From: Dictyobacter formicarum
GTDB lineage: Bacteria; Chloroflexota; Ktedonobacteria; Ktedonobacterales; Ktedonobacteraceae
Length of the DNA: 64,000 nt
Reading direction: 5' to 3'
NCBI RefSeq assembly: GCF_016587435.1
Contig: NZ_BNJJ01000004.1
Location: 124,001 to 188,000, forward strand
This document shows positions 26,643 through 34,437 of the stretch, piece by piece. Position 1 is the first letter of the stretch; each line of letters begins with the position of its first letter. The notes under the pieces were generated by a model, which did no database searches, was not told the DNA's origin, and saw only the letters and a program-made list of their open reading frames with translations. A program made the position numbers and the translations under genes.

Positions 26643-27512
26643 TTATTGGAAAATAATCGGAAGCAACTCTTTCAGAATAAGAGCATTATCCACATCAGCC
26701 GTCAACTCTTCGAACCAGGCATGGTCGGGATCGTCTTTGCTGTAGACGCGCGTATAAGTTTCTCCCACCTCAATGGATTCAATCTCGTCCCAGGGGAGCT
26801 GTTCTTCTTCTTCGCTATTGGCGCGTACATGGCTGATCTCTTCCTGATTGATGATCAGGTCTCCAAATTCTAGATCCTCGCCCAGGCGATAGAGCTCAAG
26901 CATCCCTGGATAACGATAGTTGGTGTAGGCGCGTTCAATCGTATCACAGAGTTCGGTGCGTTGTTGCACTTTGGGCTCCAGCACCAGTAATACATCCTTA
27001 TCAGTGATAAACGAGAGTGTATCGTTGATTACGTGGTCTGGATGTTTGGAGTTCAGGCTGCCACGCATGAGGCTTTCAATATTGTCCCAGCGTAGCACAT
27101 GGCTTTGTTGACGCCCCTCTAAAAAGACAAAGCCGTCCTCAAATACATGGACCTGCTCACGATGGCGATAGCTATATTCGCGCAGATTGCGCCACCCTTG
27201 CAACAAACAGCCAAGGAGAAGAATCAGGCTAATTACGCCAATGGCCCCGATGGAGCGCAGGGTTGGGGGATCAGCCAGCGTCTGGCTGAGTATAATTTTG
27301 CGCACGGCATCGGCCAGAAAGAAGAGTCCAATGATACTGATGGCAAACCAGACAATGGCATTGATGAGCAATCTCGCGCCATTAATAGTTGATTGAGTAT
27401 AGGATGAGCACCGTTCTCCTAATGTATAGGCCGTTGCCAGTCGCTGTACTTCGGCATAATATGGTGATGATAACTCATTATCGATATTTTGTGTATCTTG
27501 TTGTGACTTCAC
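26643..27512 (-). CDS. Membrane protein of unknown function, DUF6585-like
   Basis: About 289 residues. Two hydrophobic segments (LLINAIVWFAISIIGLFFLA and IGAIGVISLILLLGCLLQGW) are followed by a cytoplasmic part with a PH-like repeat: EDGFVFLEGRQQSHVLRWDN then IESL, and later DLIINQEEIS with LPWDEIESIEVG. This resembles DUF6585 proteins, which are common in Ktedonobacteria. Function unknown. The frame is open to 27644, but a TATAAT-like sequence in the upstream part suggests that region is promoter; a GTG at 27512 with GGAGG upstream (long spacing) is used. The start is uncertain. Confidence 0.65.
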   Translation of the reverse strand: MKSQQDTQNIDNELSSPYYAEVQRLATAYTLGERCSSYTQSTINGARLLINAIVWFAISIIGLFFLADAVRKIILSQTLADPPTLRSIGAIGVISLILLLGCLLQGWRNLREYSYRHREQVHVFEDGFVFLEGRQQSHVLRWDNIESLMRGSLNSKHPDHVINDTLSFITDKDVLLVLEPKVQQRTELCDTIERAYTNYRYPGMLELYRLGEDLEFGDLIINQEEISHVRANSEEEEQLPWDEIESIEVGETYTRVYSKDDPDHAWFEELTADVDNALILKELLPIIFQ

Positions 27513-27600
27513 GCTTTTGTCTGGCCTCCGTTCATATGTCCTTTGCTTTGTCGTATTATACACTATACATCCCACCAGTGAGTATGCATATAGATGTGTG

Positions 27601-27828
27601 GTGAAATAGATGATGCGTTTGCTTCCCATCACCATGGGAAGCAAAGCGCTCCCATACGGGCGTCCGCATGCGCGGCCGCACTATTTTTATGTGATGGTAC
27701 AAACAGTGCGCCGGGCGCATTGTTTGTACCATCACATAAAAATGTGTTTGAAGTCCATATCTTTAGTCAGACAATGGTGCAAAAAAAGCTCACTGAGCGA
27801 GCTTTTTTTGCACCATTGTCTGACTAAA
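27601..27828. repeat. Palindromic intergenic element with two cores, copy 5
   Basis: Outer head hairpin TTTGCTTCCCAT/ATGGGAAGCAAA (27618-27645), inner head (CCATACGGGCGTCCGCATGC then GCGGCCGCA), a first core at 27683-27743 (29-bp arms, one mismatch, box GATGGTACA) and a second core at 27762-27828 (30-bp perfect arms, box AATGGTGCA, tip with seven A and seven T). The sequence between cores, GTGTTTGAAGTCCAT, matches element ends, so two copies may be fused or nested. It separates the regulator gene from the DUF6585-like gene. Confidence 0.75.
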
Positions 27829-27847
27829 ACTTTTTTTGATGCTATGG

Positions 27848-28582
27848 TTAATTAGTGGCCTGGCCAACCTTGCCTGGATTGGTAGCAAATTGATAGCCGA
27901 TACCGATCTTCGTCAAAATATAGTTTGGACGGCTTGGGTCTGGCTCTATCTTGCGCCGTAAGCGATTGACATTGACTTGCAGCATATGGCTCTCGCCCAC
28001 ATATTCATTGCCCCAGACATGCTCAAGGAGCAGGTCCTGCGTCACTACCCGTCCTGCATTCTGGGTCAGGTAAGCCAGAATGCGATATTCGGTTGGTGTC
28101 AGGATAATTTCTGTTTCTCCCATCTGCACTTTTCGTTGAGCATAATCAATGGTTAGATCACCAATTTGTGTGACTGTGCGGGCCGCGTGGGTTTGCTCAT
28201 GCGACATAAACTGTGTGCGCCGCAGGACTGCTCGGACGCGAGCCAGCAACTCCTCAATGCTAAACGGTTTGGTTAGATAGTCGTCGGCCCCTAGATCGAG
28301 CCCTTTTACTTTATCACTATCCTGGCCGCGCGCCGTAATGATAATGATTGGTACCGCCGAGAACTCACGCACATGCTGGCAGACGGTCAGGCCGTCCATG
28401 CGGGGCATCATCACGTCGAGCAGAACTAAATCGGGATGATGTGCTTCAATCATCTCCAGGGCTTCCTGACCATCGCGGGCAGTTACTACTTCATAGCCAT
28501 CAAACTCCAGGTTGCGAGAGACGAGGCGTAGTAACTGTGGATCATCGTCAGCTGTCAGGATTCTGGTCTTTTTTGAAGTCAT
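27848..28582 (-). CDS. OmpR-family response regulator
   Basis: 244 residues. Receiver domain 1-125 with acidic pocket D13/D14, phosphorylation site D56 (LVLLDVMMPRMDG), switch Thr in IIIITARGQDSDKVKG and Lys in DDYLTKPFSIEE. A winged-helix DNA-binding domain occupies about 145-240 (LTPTEYRILAYLTQNAGRVV, HVWGNEYVGESHMLQVNVNR). AAGGA nine bases upstream supports the ATG at 28582; the TTG at 28591 is unlikely. It lies 46 bases after the kinase gene and is its cognate partner. Confidence 0.93.
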   Translation of the reverse strand: MTSKKTRILTADDDPQLLRLVSRNLEFDGYEVVTARDGQEALEMIEAHHPDLVLLDVMMPRMDGLTVCQHVREFSAVPIIIITARGQDSDKVKGLDLGADDYLTKPFSIEELLARVRAVLRRTQFMSHEQTHAARTVTQIGDLTIDYAQRKVQMGETEIILTPTEYRILAYLTQNAGRVVTQDLLLEHVWGNEYVGESHMLQVNVNRLRRKIEPDPSRPNYILTKIGIGYQFATNPGKVGQATN

Positions 28583-28628
28583 AGGGTTCAATCCTTTTTA
28601 ATGAATACTGTGCACAGGCATAAAGTTT

Positions 28629-29456
28629 TTACGCTACTTCGCTGCTGATGGGCAGAAGGATATGTATAGTGGTTCCTACGCCAACAGTGCTTTCCGCCCA
28701 GATGCTGCCATGGTGAAGCTCAATCAGATACCTGCTGATCGTTAATCCCAGGCCCAGCCCGTTGATCTCACGGGTCAGACCCAGTTCAACGCGTTGGAAA
28801 CGGCCAAAAATCTGTTCAAGCTTATCTGTAGGAATGCCGGTACCGTAATCGCGCACGGTAACCGCGATCATCTTGTTGGCATCTACATCTCCATGAACTG
28901 TCAGGCGCTCTTTTTCCTCGTCTGTACATACAGGTGAAAGCGTAATGTCTATCGAGCTATTGCTATCTGAATATTTAAGCGCGTTATCAAGTATATTTTC
29001 GAAGGCGGTCAACAGATGATGCTGATCTGCCTGGAGCAGTATATCGTGTGCAAGTGGCATTCCTACGCATGAGGAATGCAGGAGGCGAAATTGACGGCCG
29101 GGCGCGGTACGCTCAACTTTTGTGATAGCCGTGCGCAGCAGATGGGGCAGACTGATCGTAGCAGAATTAAGGACGATGGTGCCACTTTCCATTTGCGCCA
29201 GTTCCATCAGTCGGTCGATACTGGCAGCTAGTCGATTACTCCCTTCATCAATAGCTCTGAGAAAGTCTGTGCGTTCATTCTGGTCAATTATTTGATCATA
29301 GTGTAAAAGCGTGGTTACATAGCCTTTAATGATAGCCAGTGGGCCGCGCAATTCATGGCTAAGGGTTGCGAGTAATTCAGCATTTAAGAATTGTGCAGAA
29401 AAATGTCGATCTGAAATTGTATCAGGTTGCTCATTTCCTTTGTGATCATCGGTCAT
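28629..29456 (-). CDS. Sensorless histidine kinase
   Basis: 275 residues, soluble. The HisKA domain starts near residue 26 with the His at 34 (LLATLSHELRGPLAIIKGY), and the HATPase part has ENILDNALKYSDSNSS, VRDYGTGIPTDKLEQIFGRF and INGLGLGLTISRYLIELHHG. There are only about 25 residues before the catalytic core, so it has no input domain of its own and probably reads a partner protein. The ATG at 29456 has AAGGA seven bases upstream; the in-frame ATG at 29507 has no site. Operon with the downstream response regulator gene. Confidence 0.92.
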   Translation of the reverse strand: MTDDHKGNEQPDTISDRHFSAQFLNAELLATLSHELRGPLAIIKGYVTTLLHYDQIIDQNERTDFLRAIDEGSNRLAASIDRLMELAQMESGTIVLNSATISLPHLLRTAITKVERTAPGRQFRLLHSSCVGMPLAHDILLQADQHHLLTAFENILDNALKYSDSNSSIDITLSPVCTDEEKERLTVHGDVDANKMIAVTVRDYGTGIPTDKLEQIFGRFQRVELGLTREINGLGLGLTISRYLIELHHGSIWAESTVGVGTTIHILLPISSEVA

Positions 29457-29799
29457 GGATATATTCCTTACCGTTTTTCCTACCAATTCTTGTTCTTTCC
29501 CTGGCATAATTTTTCTGATATCCCCAAGCTAATAAAGGATGTATATAAGGCGTGCTCCTTGAAAAATCGCTACACCTCTTAGATGTTCAATCCGGTCGAC
29601 AATTTTCAATGTACAAACCCTTGTCAGCAACACACTTGTGCTTTACTATAGATTATAGATTGGAACGCTCTAAAGAGAAAGAGTAAGATGCCCGTTGGCG
29701 TCACAATGAAATCACAATATATATAGCCTATACTTGATATACTATTTTATCTACATATTTTTTTTATCTACATATTTTCATGTGGAAAAGGGCGATGTT
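29457..29799. other. Divergent promoter region between two kinase genes
   Basis: About 340 AT-rich bases. No repeat or RNA element recognised. Confidence 0.5.
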
Positions 29800-32022
29800 A
29801 TGGAACAATTTCAGAAGAAGGCTTCCTCAGAAGTAGAGCGTTTTGATGCTCTGAGTCGGGTAAGTGTGGCTTTGATGAGCGAAAAGAATGAGTCGCGCCT
29901 TCTTCATCTAATTGCACAGACGGCAACGGATCTGACCGGGGCCGCCTATGCGGCCTTTACGCTGCGCCCGGTGAATGAGCAGGGGGTGGCGCTGGTGCCT
30001 GCGGAGGGAAATCTCTTTTACCTGGCCGCGGTTGTTGGTGTGACCAAAGAGCAAGAAGATTTCTTTCGCAAGATCCATCTAGGTGGTGAAGGACTACTGG
30101 CCCCTATTTTTCGCTACGGTGTTCCTGTGCGGGTGGGGAATGCGATGAAGCTGGCGTCTATGCATACCCGCAGTACTACTTACTCTCATGAAGAGGCGCG
30201 AGAAGTGGCTTTCAAGTTCGCCCATGGCAACGCGCCCGTCAATGAACTGCGCCTGGTAGGTGTTCCATCTATGCACCCGGTGATCTGTAGTTTTCTGGGA
30301 GTTCCTCTGCTGGATAGAAATGACGAGGTGCGCGGAGGTTTGTTGCTGGGCCATCCTGCACCCGATCGTTTTACCGCGGACGACGAGCGGCTCCTGCAAG
30401 GATTGGCCGCGCAGGCGGCGGTCGCCCTGGAGAATGCACGCCTCTATCAAGCTATGCAGATGCGCGCTCGGGAGATGGATGCGCTTTTCCAGAGCATTGC
30501 GGATGGAGTGATCCTGGTTGATCAGCGGGGCAACATTATACGCGAGAATGAGCGTGCCCGCCGGTTGCGTCAGCAATTGCTACAACTACCTGATGGGCAA
30601 CATATATTGGATCAGATGCTTTACCTGCCGGCGGCTACTGCCCTGAGCAAGCAGGTTAAAGAAGAGGCCACTATCTCCGTGATTGATAAGTCCCATGAGC
30701 AGCATGATTATGTGATTAATGCTGCACCTCTGCATTGGGATGAACTGTATAAGAACTCGGCTCCGCTGGGCGATGCCAATCAGGCCTCGTCACAGGAAGC
30801 TATTTCTGAAGCTGTTGTGGTCTGGCACGATACGACAGAGGCTCAGCGTCTGCTGCGTGAGCGGCAAATTCATGCTGGCACCGAAGCCAGGCGTTTTCTG
30901 TTGCAGATGATCCTGGATGAATTGCCCACCAGCGTCTACCTGGTGGAGGGAAAAGATGCTCGACTTGTGATGTCGAACCATGCCACGCGCACCGTATTTG
31001 GGGCGGAATGGAAGCTGGGCCAGTCGATGCAATCCTTCCTGGACGAGAACCAGATCCGCATCTTTATGAACAATGGCCGTATCCTTCCAGGAGAACAACT
31101 GGCCACGCTGCGTGCGGTACAGAAAGGTGAGACGGTCTACCAGCATCAGGAGATTATTCGCCATGCCGATGGTACAACGTTACCTGTGCTGGTCAATGCT
31201 ATTGCGCTGGCGCCTGATAAATTTCAGGTGCGGCACCTGGCTGATTTGGCGCCTCAAGAGACTGAACTATCGGCGATCGTCGTCCACCAGGATGTGACCG
31301 CGCTTAAAGAGGCTGAATATTTAAAAGACGAGTTTATTGGTATCGCCGCCCATGAGCTGCGCAATCCTCTGGCCATATTGCATGGCTGCGCACAGACCTT
31401 AATTGTTCAGACTTCACGCGGCAATGGTACTGCCCTGGATGAGTGGCAGTTAGAGGCCATTCAAGATATCGATCAGGCCACCATGCGCCTGGTGGAATTG
31501 ACCGAAGATTTGCTGGATGTGTCGCGTTTACATGCCGGTCGTCTGGAGCTACATACCGAGGCCATCGACCTCGTTGCCCTGGCTCAACGCGTCGTGAAGC
31601 GTACACAAATGATGACGGAGCAGCACCAATTAAGTGTGAAGTACGAGGCCGACCATCTCATCGTGAATGCTGATAGCCGCCGTCTTGAACAGGTGCTAAG
31701 CAATGTGCTAAACAATGCCATCAAGTATAGTCCTGATGGCGGCGTGGTCGAAATTACCCTGACAAAACCCCTCAGCAAACAACAATGCCTGATCGCCATC
31801 AAAGATTCGGGTATTGGTATTCCCGCTCAGCAGCAGGCCCGCATTTTCGGCCGCTTCGTGCGCGCGGATAATGTGCATGGTATCAGTGGCACCGGCCTTG
31901 GCCTCTATCTCTGCCGCGAACTGGTTGAGCGCCACAATGGTCGCATCTGGTTTGAGTCGAGCGAAAATGTTGGCACGACATTTTATATTTCATTGCCCCT
32001 GGTCGATGATATAAATATGTAG
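29800..32022 (+). CDS. GAF/PAS sensor histidine kinase
   Basis: 740 residues, no membrane segments. GAF domain about 20-230 (LLHLIAQTATDLTGAAYAAF, VIRSFLGVPLLDR-like VICSFLGVPLLDRNDEVRGG, DERLLQGLAAQAAVALENAR), PAS about 235-360 (MDALFQSIADGVILVDQRGN), second PAS about 380-500, HisKA with His at residue 518 (IGIAAHELRNPLAILHG), and HATPase (LNNAIKYSPDGG, IKDSGIGIP, GTGLGLYLCRELVERHNG). The frame opens at 29734, but AAAAGGG eight bases before 29800 fixes the start there. No partner regulator adjacent; it diverges from the kinase-regulator operon. Confidence 0.93.
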   Translation: MEQFQKKASSEVERFDALSRVSVALMSEKNESRLLHLIAQTATDLTGAAYAAFTLRPVNEQGVALVPAEGNLFYLAAVVGVTKEQEDFFRKIHLGGEGLLAPIFRYGVPVRVGNAMKLASMHTRSTTYSHEEAREVAFKFAHGNAPVNELRLVGVPSMHPVICSFLGVPLLDRNDEVRGGLLLGHPAPDRFTADDERLLQGLAAQAAVALENARLYQAMQMRAREMDALFQSIADGVILVDQRGNIIRENERARRLRQQLLQLPDGQHILDQMLYLPAATALSKQVKEEATISVIDKSHEQHDYVINAAPLHWDELYKNSAPLGDANQASSQEAISEAVVVWHDTTEAQRLLRERQIHAGTEARRFLLQMILDELPTSVYLVEGKDARLVMSNHATRTVFGAEWKLGQSMQSFLDENQIRIFMNNGRILPGEQLATLRAVQKGETVYQHQEIIRHADGTTLPVLVNAIALAPDKFQVRHLADLAPQETELSAIVVHQDVTALKEAEYLKDEFIGIAAHELRNPLAILHGCAQTLIVQTSRGNGTALDEWQLEAIQDIDQATMRLVELTEDLLDVSRLHAGRLELHTEAIDLVALAQRVVKRTQMMTEQHQLSVKYEADHLIVNADSRRLEQVLSNVLNNAIKYSPDGGVVEITLTKPLSKQQCLIAIKDSGIGIPAQQQARIFGRFVRADNVHGISGTGLGLYLCRELVERHNGRIWFESSENVGTTFYISLPLVDDINM

Positions 32023-32027
32023 GTTCG

Positions 32028-32049
32028 AGCCATAGCAATTGTTATGGCT
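32028..32049. terminator. Short palindrome at a convergent junction
   Basis: AGCCATAGCAA/TTGTTATGGCT, 11-bp arms with one mismatch. It lies six bases after the kinase stop and overlaps the end of the purine permease gene. Confidence 0.5.
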
Positions 32050-33343
32050 GGAAAAATGCCATCTGGACCAGGAAGAGCAGTCCGAAGACATAGATCAGAG
32101 GATGCACCTCGCGCCATTTGCCACGCACCAGCTTTAATAAAGGATAGAAGATGAAACCCAGTGCCAGGCCTGTGGCGATGCTGGAGGTCAATGGCATCGA
32201 CAGAATTACCAGGAAGGCTGGAAATGCCTCATCAAAATTATCCCATTTCACATGACGAATGTTGCTGATCATCAGTGAGCCGACAATAATCAAGGCTGGA
32301 CCGGTGATCGCGTCAACGCTAGAGATAGCGCTGATGATGGGAGTGAAGAATGCTGCCACCAGGAAGAGGATGGCAATGACCAGGGCGGTGAGTCCTGAAC
32401 GTCCGCCGGCTGAGATGCCCGCGCCTGATTCAATGTAGGCCGAGGTCGGGCTGGTGCCGAAAATGGAGCCGATTAGAGCGGCGGCTGAGTCGGCGAATAG
32501 CGCGCGGTCGGCCCGTGGCAAGACGTCGCCTTCCATCAGACCAGCCTGCTTGCCCAGGCCCAGAATGGTACCGGTGGCATCAAACAGGGTAACCAGCAAG
32601 AATGAGAAGACCGCTCCGTACAGGCCATAGTGAATGATGTCGCTGACGGCTGAGACAGGATTATACGCTACGATACCAGCGGGCAGGGTTGGCAGTGAAA
32701 CGATGCCTTTGGTAAAGTGAATCTGGCCCGTGAGAAATGCGATCAGGCCAGTAACCAGCATACCAATAAAGAGGGCACCACGCACATTTAAAACCATGAA
32801 GATCAATGTGATGACCAGTCCAATCACCGCCAGGATGACCGATGGGGAATGCAGGTTCCCTAGCGCCACAAAGGTGCTGGGATTCGCCTGGACGAGTCCG
32901 GTCAGGCGCAGGCCGATAAAAGCGATGAAGAGGCCGATGCCCGCACCAATGGCGTGCTTTAAGTTGTATGGAATAGCTTGAATGAGCTTGGAACGTAGTG
33001 GGGTCAGTGAAAGTAGAACAAAGAAGATGGCCGAAATGAAGACAGCTGAAAAGGCGACATGGTAATCCATGCCTTTGTGGGCCTGGGCCAGTGAGTAGGT
33101 GAAATAGGCGTTTAAGCCCATACCTGGCGCGACCGCGATCGGATAGTTGGCAAAAAGAGCCATGATCAGTGTACCAGCCAGCGTAGCAATAATCGTGGCC
33201 GTAAAAGCCTGCTCAAATGGTACACCACCCTGTGAAAGGACCAGGGGATTGACGACCATCACATAAGCCATTGTCAGGAACGTTGTGACGCCTGCAATAA
33301 CTTCTGTTTTGACAGAAGGTCGGTAACCTTTGACGTTGAACAT
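32042..33343 (-). CDS. NCS2-family purine permease, AzgA/PbuG type
   Basis: 433 residues with about twelve hydrophobic segments. Diagnostic segments: TEVIAGVTTFLTMAYVMVVN, ANYPIAVAPGMGLNAYFTY, PYNLKHAIGAGIGLFIAFIG, DATGTILGLGKQAGLM and FGTSPTSAYIESGAGISAGG. Members import hypoxanthine, guanine or adenine with protons. I looked for a purine riboswitch in the upstream region and did not find one. It ends convergently against the kinase gene and stands alone. Confidence 0.92.
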   Translation of the reverse strand: MFNVKGYRPSVKTEVIAGVTTFLTMAYVMVVNPLVLSQGGVPFEQAFTATIIATLAGTLIMALFANYPIAVAPGMGLNAYFTYSLAQAHKGMDYHVAFSAVFISAIFFVLLSLTPLRSKLIQAIPYNLKHAIGAGIGLFIAFIGLRLTGLVQANPSTFVALGNLHSPSVILAVIGLVITLIFMVLNVRGALFIGMLVTGLIAFLTGQIHFTKGIVSLPTLPAGIVAYNPVSAVSDIIHYGLYGAVFSFLLVTLFDATGTILGLGKQAGLMEGDVLPRADRALFADSAAALIGSIFGTSPTSAYIESGAGISAGGRSGLTALVIAILFLVAAFFTPIISAISSVDAITGPALIIVGSLMISNIRHVKWDNFDEAFPAFLVILSMPLTSSIATGLALGFIFYPLLKLVRGKWREVHPLIYVFGLLFLVQMAFFQP

Positions 33344-33852
33344 GTAGTTTCCTTGTGCATGAGTAAGCTTGTGCTATAGCGTCGTACAGACTCTTTCGTC
33401 GAGTTGAGTTGGAGACTTAATGATTCAAGGGGAACTATCTTTGCCACCACATGACTTCTTCTGCCAATGAAGATATATTTCTAACGCTAAAGCCTGAAAA
33501 ATTCCATAAAAAGTACGTCAATAGAATCGATGGAATATTAATAACTGCTACCATGATATCGCGAAACTGAGCTGCCTGTCAAGCTGTAGCACTACTATAA
33601 ATCAATGATCAGCTTGACTGGAAATCGCTTATAGGGTACTAATTAATCTGTAATCATAAATATTCAGTGCAAGAGCTTTAGAGGGATACCGTTTTTGTAT
33701 GGGTGTAATCCTGCAGCAAGTTGAATAAGGGCACAGGAGCGAATTCTATGTATGATAGTTGATCCGGGTTGAGACGGTTGGGCGCATAGATGATCTGGCT
33801 TCTGTGTTTTTGTCATATGACTGCTTTAGATGTGGCGGGGTAATCAAGACAT
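33344..33852. other. Divergent intergenic region before the exporter genes
   Basis: About 510 bases between the purine permease and the exporter. I searched it for a short precursor-peptide gene with a double-glycine leader and for a purine riboswitch and saw neither. Confidence 0.5.
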
Positions 33853-34437
33853 ATGACACAACAAAAAAAACGACCTATCTTTCGTGAGCACGCGTTACAG
33901 CATTATATGCAAAGGCGCGAAGACGATGTATTACCACGTATCGTTTCTCCACCAGTTTTCCTCTTTGTCTGGTTGGTGTTTATACTGGTGCTAGGGGTCG
34001 GGATTGCTGCCTGGTTGGAACATATCCCTATCTATGTCAATGGTGCAGGTATTGTTGAGGAGAGTGCGCATAAAATCAATGCTCAGCAAAGCGAAGTTGA
34101 TGCATTGGTTTTTGTTCCCGTTTATTCCAGTGATCATGTACGTGCCGGTACCCGCGGATTGGCACAGTTTGGAGCCACTGGCAACTTTTTCGATGGCCAT
34201 GTGATCGGTTTAGAGCCACTGGTGCTCAGTCCAGAGGCTATCCAGACGCACTATCAGCTCAGTTGTAGTGCCGCACAGACGATCACTGCACCTTCGGTCG
34301 CGGTGCATATGAAGGTGATTGTGCCGGCGAATGATCAAATCTTTACTGGTACGCTACTTCAGGCGCGCATCCAAATCGGTACGCAGCGAGTACTGGCGCT
34401 CTTGCCTGGCTTTGACATGCTGTTAGGAGGTTCTTAA
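33853..34437 (+). CDS. Short membrane-fusion-like partner of a peptidase ABC exporter
   Basis: 194 residues. A cytoplasmic N-terminus of about 37 residues precedes one membrane helix (PVFLFVWLVFILVLGVGIAA) and an extracytoplasmic part (YVNGAGIVEESAHKINAQQS, VFVPVYSSDHVRAGTRGLAQF). This is the pattern of a HlyD-type fusion protein of bacteriocin exporters, but it is less than half the usual length and lacks the long coiled coil. Its stop is directly followed by the ATG of the ABC exporter gene, with no gap, so the two are coupled. A small fusion protein could be sufficient in a cell with a single membrane. Confidence 0.6.
   Translation: MTQQKKRPIFREHALQHYMQRREDDVLPRIVSPPVFLFVWLVFILVLGVGIAAWLEHIPIYVNGAGIVEESAHKINAQQSEVDALVFVPVYSSDHVRAGTRGLAQFGATGNFFDGHVIGLEPLVLSPEAIQTHYQLSCSAAQTITAPSVAVHMKVIVPANDQIFTGTLLQARIQIGTQRVLALLPGFDMLLGGS

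Noticed and set aside
33344..33700. Purine riboswitch before the NCS2 permease
   Set aside because: Conserved junction bases and the loop-loop pairing could not be found on the relevant strand.
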